A DNA stretch of 64,000 bases from Candidatus Latescibacterota bacterium (lineage in GTDB: Bacteria; Latescibacterota; UBA2968): contig JAJDYX010000005.1 of the NCBI GenBank assembly GCA_022824945.1, forward strand, positions 62,001 through 126,000, written 5' to 3'. A program made the translations under genes and the position numbers. Shown in pieces: positions 61,895 through 64,000 of the stretch; the stretch's first letter is position 1; each line of letters starts with the position of its first letter. The notes under the pieces are model-generated. The model saw only the letters and a program-made list of their open reading frames with translations, was not told the origin of the DNA and did no database searches.

Positions 61895-63313
61895 ATGAGC
61901 ACACACAGCTTAATAGCCGTGGTAAAACAGGACTGCCCGACCTGTGCTCTCATCGCACCCGTGCTCAGACAAATTGGAAAGCGGGACGAATCACTCGCCG
62001 TTTACACCCAGGACAATCCCAATTTTCCCGCGGGAATTGCAAACCTTATTGACGACACCGGTCTGGAACAATCGTATCGTCTCAATATCGAAACCGTACC
62101 AACCCTCCTCCGTTTTGAAAAAGGGCGAGAAGTAGCGCGGACTGTTGGATGGCATCGCGGCGACTGGGAAACCGTATCGGGACTCAACCCCCTCGGCGCA
62201 GACCTGCCCGAATCGCGACCGGGATGCGGATCAAAAAGCATCGAACCGGGCATAGCTGAAAAACTCGCCGTCCAATTTGGCGAAACCGCACTCGCCGCCC
62301 GGCGCATTGAAGTCGGCTCTCTCGAAGACGAAATAGAAACCTGTTTTGAACGCGGCTGGAGCGATGGCTTGCCCGTCGTGCCACCCACCGAAGAACGCGT
62401 ATTGCGCATGCTATCGGGAACAACCCGCTCCCCCGACGAATTGGTAGGTATTGTCCCCCCCAATTACAACAAATGCACCGTAGAAAAAGTCGCCATCAAC
62501 GCTGTCCTCGCCGGATGCAAACCCGAATATCTCCCCGTCGTCCTCACAGCGGTTGAAACCGCACTCACAGAGGCCTTTTGCATGCACGGACTGCTCGCCA
62601 CCACATTCTTTGCCGGACCCCTGATCGTCGTCAACGGACCGATCACACGCGAAATTGGCATGAATGCGCGGGTCAATGCGCTCGGGCAGGGCAACCGCGC
62701 CAACGCGACCATTGGACGCGCCCTTCAACTCGTCATCCGCAACATCGGCGGCGGCATCCCCGGTGGCATTGATCGCGCCATGCTCGGCAACCCGGGCAAA
62801 TACACCTTCTGCTTTGCCGAACGCGAAGACGATTCGCCCTGGGAATCCCTCGCTGTCGAAAGGGGATTTTCACCCGACGCCTCCACAGTCTCGCTCTTTG
62901 CAGCCAGCGGCGTCACCCCCATCATGGATCAGACATCCCGAGATCCCGACGCACTGTGTCGATCCTTCGCCGCCTGCCTCAAAGCCGACGGTCATCCCAA
63001 ACACGCAAACAGCCCGCCTCCCGTACTGGTCATATCGCCAGAACACACCCGCCGATACGCAGACGCAGGCTGGTCAAAAACCCGATTCCGCGACACATTA
63101 AATCAGTACCTCCAACTCCCCGTCGCAGAACTGCTCGAAGGCGCGGGCGGCATCCCCGAAGGGATTTCAAAACAGCGGACAAAAGACACACTACCCAAAT
63201 TTCGCAACAACACCTTGCACATCGTCCGCGCAGGCGGAGACGCGGGCTTATTCTCTGCCCTCATCAGCAGTTGGGGCAGCAGCCAATCCCTCACAAAGGA
63301 GATCACGCCATGA
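61895..63313 (+). CDS. Thioredoxin-like protein with large C-terminal domain, partner of a UGSC selenoprotein
   Basis: A 472-residue protein. N-terminal thioredoxin-fold domain (about 1-90) has a CxxC at DCPTCA and the cis-Pro region TVPTLLRFEKG. The remainder (about 140-472) is a domain of unknown function with Gly- and Asn-rich loops (NARVNALGQGNRANATIGR, NIGGGIPGGIDRAMLGN) and conserved-looking Cys. GGAAGG precedes the ATG. Its TGA overlaps the start of the UGSC selenoprotein gene (ATGA), so the two are made together. The Cys pair may reduce the selenocysteine site. Confidence 0.8.
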   Translation: MSTHSLIAVVKQDCPTCALIAPVLRQIGKRDESLAVYTQDNPNFPAGIANLIDDTGLEQSYRLNIETVPTLLRFEKGREVARTVGWHRGDWETVSGLNPLGADLPESRPGCGSKSIEPGIAEKLAVQFGETALAARRIEVGSLEDEIETCFERGWSDGLPVVPPTEERVLRMLSGTTRSPDELVGIVPPNYNKCTVEKVAINAVLAGCKPEYLPVVLTAVETALTEAFCMHGLLATTFFAGPLIVVNGPITREIGMNARVNALGQGNRANATIGRALQLVIRNIGGGIPGGIDRAMLGNPGKYTFCFAEREDDSPWESLAVERGFSPDASTVSLFAASGVTPIMDQTSRDPDALCRSFAACLKADGHPKHANSPPPVLVISPEHTRRYADAGWSKTRFRDTLNQYLQLPVAELLEGAGGIPEGISKQRTKDTLPKFRNNTLHIVRAGGDAGLFSALISSWGSSQSLTKEITP

Positions 63314-63819
63314 AATTGCTCGACCCCACATCTGAGCAAAAACCAGCACAAAGAGAACGGGTAAAACGCCCGCAATCACTCGACGGACTGACCATCGGGC
63401 TTCTCGACATATCCAAAAGCCGGGGCGACGTATTCCTCGACCGCATCGAAACGCATCTCGCGCAACGCAACCTCAAAGTCAACCGCTACATCAAACCCAC
63501 ATTCACGCGCCCGGCACCCATCGCACTCCAGCAACAAATCGCCACCGAATGCGATGTCGTCGTCGAAGGCTTAGCCGATTGAGGGTCTTGCACAACGTGC
63601 AGTGTGCACGACACGACCAACCTGGAAACACGCGGCATACCCACCGTCTTTGTCGCATCCGAGCCGTTCCGCGAAGCAGCCGATGCCCAATCAACCGCCC
63701 TGGGATTTAATCCCGCTCGCGTCTTTGTAGGCCATCCCATCCAGGATCGCACCGACGAAGAAATGCAGGCACTTGCCGATGGTGCTATCGAACGCATCTT
63801 GAAAAGAATTAGCAGATAA
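63310..63819 (+). CDS. UGSC-family selenoprotein (UGA 63580-63582 read as selenocysteine)
   Basis: A 169-residue protein if UGA codon 91 is read as Sec. Upstream (MKLLDPTSEQK ... DVVVEGLAD) and downstream (GSCTTCSVHDTTNLE ... LKRISR, TAA at 63817) are in one frame and both fit one domain, with the site reading D-U-GSCTTCSVHD. This is the U-G-S-C motif for which the family is named. A hairpin follows the UGA (see the SECIS entry). Ordinary gene finding would split the gene at 63582. Neighbours are a thioredoxin-like protein and MsrB, so redox chemistry is likely; the reaction is unknown. Confidence 0.9.
63580..63616 (+). promoter_or_regulatory. Bacterial SECIS-like hairpin after the Sec UGA
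   Basis: CGTGC (63596-63600) pairs with GCACG (63606-63610) around the loop AGTGT, and the flanking GGTC/GACC can form a lower stem. The loop begins 18 bases after the UGA and contains G followed by U, close to the layout of the E. coli fdhF element. SelB would bind this loop to insert selenocysteine. Confidence 0.7.
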
Positions 63820-63837
63820 AAAAGGATCTACCCCCCA

Positions 63838-64000
63838 ATGAACGACAAAAAAATCACCAAAACAAACGAAGAATGGCGGGAACAACTCACGCCCGAGCAA
63901 TACTACGTCTGCCGTCAAAAAGGCACGGAACGCGCCTTCACCGGCATGTACTGGGACTGCCGAGAAGAAGGCGTATATCGCTGTGTATGCTGCAACGCCG
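63838..64000 (+). CDS. msrB: Peptide-methionine (R)-S-oxide reductase MsrB, N-terminal part
   Basis: The window ends after 54 codons. [32 protein letters not shown] and [10 protein letters not shown] are the SelR/MsrB start, with the first zinc CxxC at CVCC. The catalytic Cys or Sec lies beyond the window. Starts 18 bases after the selenoprotein stop. MsrB reduces methionine-R-sulfoxide and is itself a selenoprotein in some organisms. Confidence 0.9.
   Translation, partial: MNDKKITKTNEEWREQLTPEQYYVCRQKGTERAFTGMYWDCREEGVYRCVCCNA

Noticed and set aside
63310-63582. Selenoprotein gene read as a truncated or frameshifted pseudogene
   Set aside because: The frame is identical on both sides of the single TGA, no shift is needed, the U-GSC motif matches the family, and a SECIS-like hairpin follows.

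Overview
The window reads as bacterial chromosome of intermediate G+C from a Gram-negative-type cell: it has a signal-peptide beta-barrel protein ending in Phe, lipoprotein and Sec signals, and clear Shine-Dalgarno sites. No phylogenetic marker settles the taxon. The mix of enolase-superfamily dehydratases, several phytanoyl-CoA-type dioxygenases, DUF6785-type membrane proteins, Ldh-type oxidoreductases and a UGSC selenoprotein is what I would expect from an uncultured heterotroph of the Poribacteria/Latescibacterota kind. That placement is inference. I found no tRNA, rRNA, CRISPR array or insertion sequence.

Layout. 1-453: tail of a PIN-like toxin gene and a small coiled-coil membrane protein. 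495-7867 (minus): sugar-acid catabolism, with two enolase-superfamily enzymes, a mannonate-dehydratase-like TIM barrel, a large DUF6785-type membrane protein, an Ldh-family oxidoreductase and a 2OG-Fe(II) oxygenase. 7901-9434 (minus): A+T-rich accessory patch (DUF1828/1829, a truncated DUF6978-like leader gene, an unknown). 9617-10570: an orphan NMT1/THI5-like lipoprotein. 10675-22029 (minus): a complete urea block urtA-porin-urtB-urtC-urtD-urtE-ureAB-ureC-ureF-ureG-ureD. It has fused gamma/beta urease subunits, no ureE and a His-rich UreG. 22384-28124 (plus): pectate lyase PL10 with aldo/keto reductase, Ldh oxidoreductase, PhyH and two SDR proteins. 28180-31683: a HigA-like/ATPase/TOPRIM overlapping operon followed by an A+T-rich unknown, the best defence-system candidate. 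31870-37182: a PL22-like propeller, S9 peptidase, alpha/alpha-toroid protein and another enolase-superfamily enzyme. 37258-37907: a small coupled pair with a retropepsin-like aspartic protease. 38036-40090: a small acidic protein and a toroid lyase-like protein, flanked by two copies of the same terminator. 40195-42586 (minus): ECF sigma factor, anti-sigma factor and an HtrA homologue that has lost its catalytic triad. 42796-49319: acetyl-CoA synthetase, cupin, RNA methyltransferase, bioD, bioA, a polytopic membrane protein. 49326-51745: acetamidase, a RelE/ParE toxin-antitoxin pair, a BNR-repeat protein. 51906-55819: PhyH, APC permease with USP tail, PhyH. 55851-61468: RNase D, aldo/keto reductase, amidohydrolase, IMPACT protein and a second DUF6785-type protein. 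61895-64000: thioredoxin-like protein, UGSC selenoprotein with an in-frame UGA and a SECIS-like hairpin, and the start of msrB.

How it works together. One theme is breakdown of pectin or uronate-type material: lyases feed sugar acids to dehydratases, reductases and candidate transporters. A second is nitrogen scavenging from urea, with its own porin, ABC importer and nickel urease. A third is selenium/sulfur redox repair at the right edge. The most unusual items are the UGA-containing selenoprotein, the triad-less HtrA in a sigma/anti-sigma operon, the HigA-ATPase-TOPRIM operon and a PhyH enzyme with an HxG motif in place of HxD.
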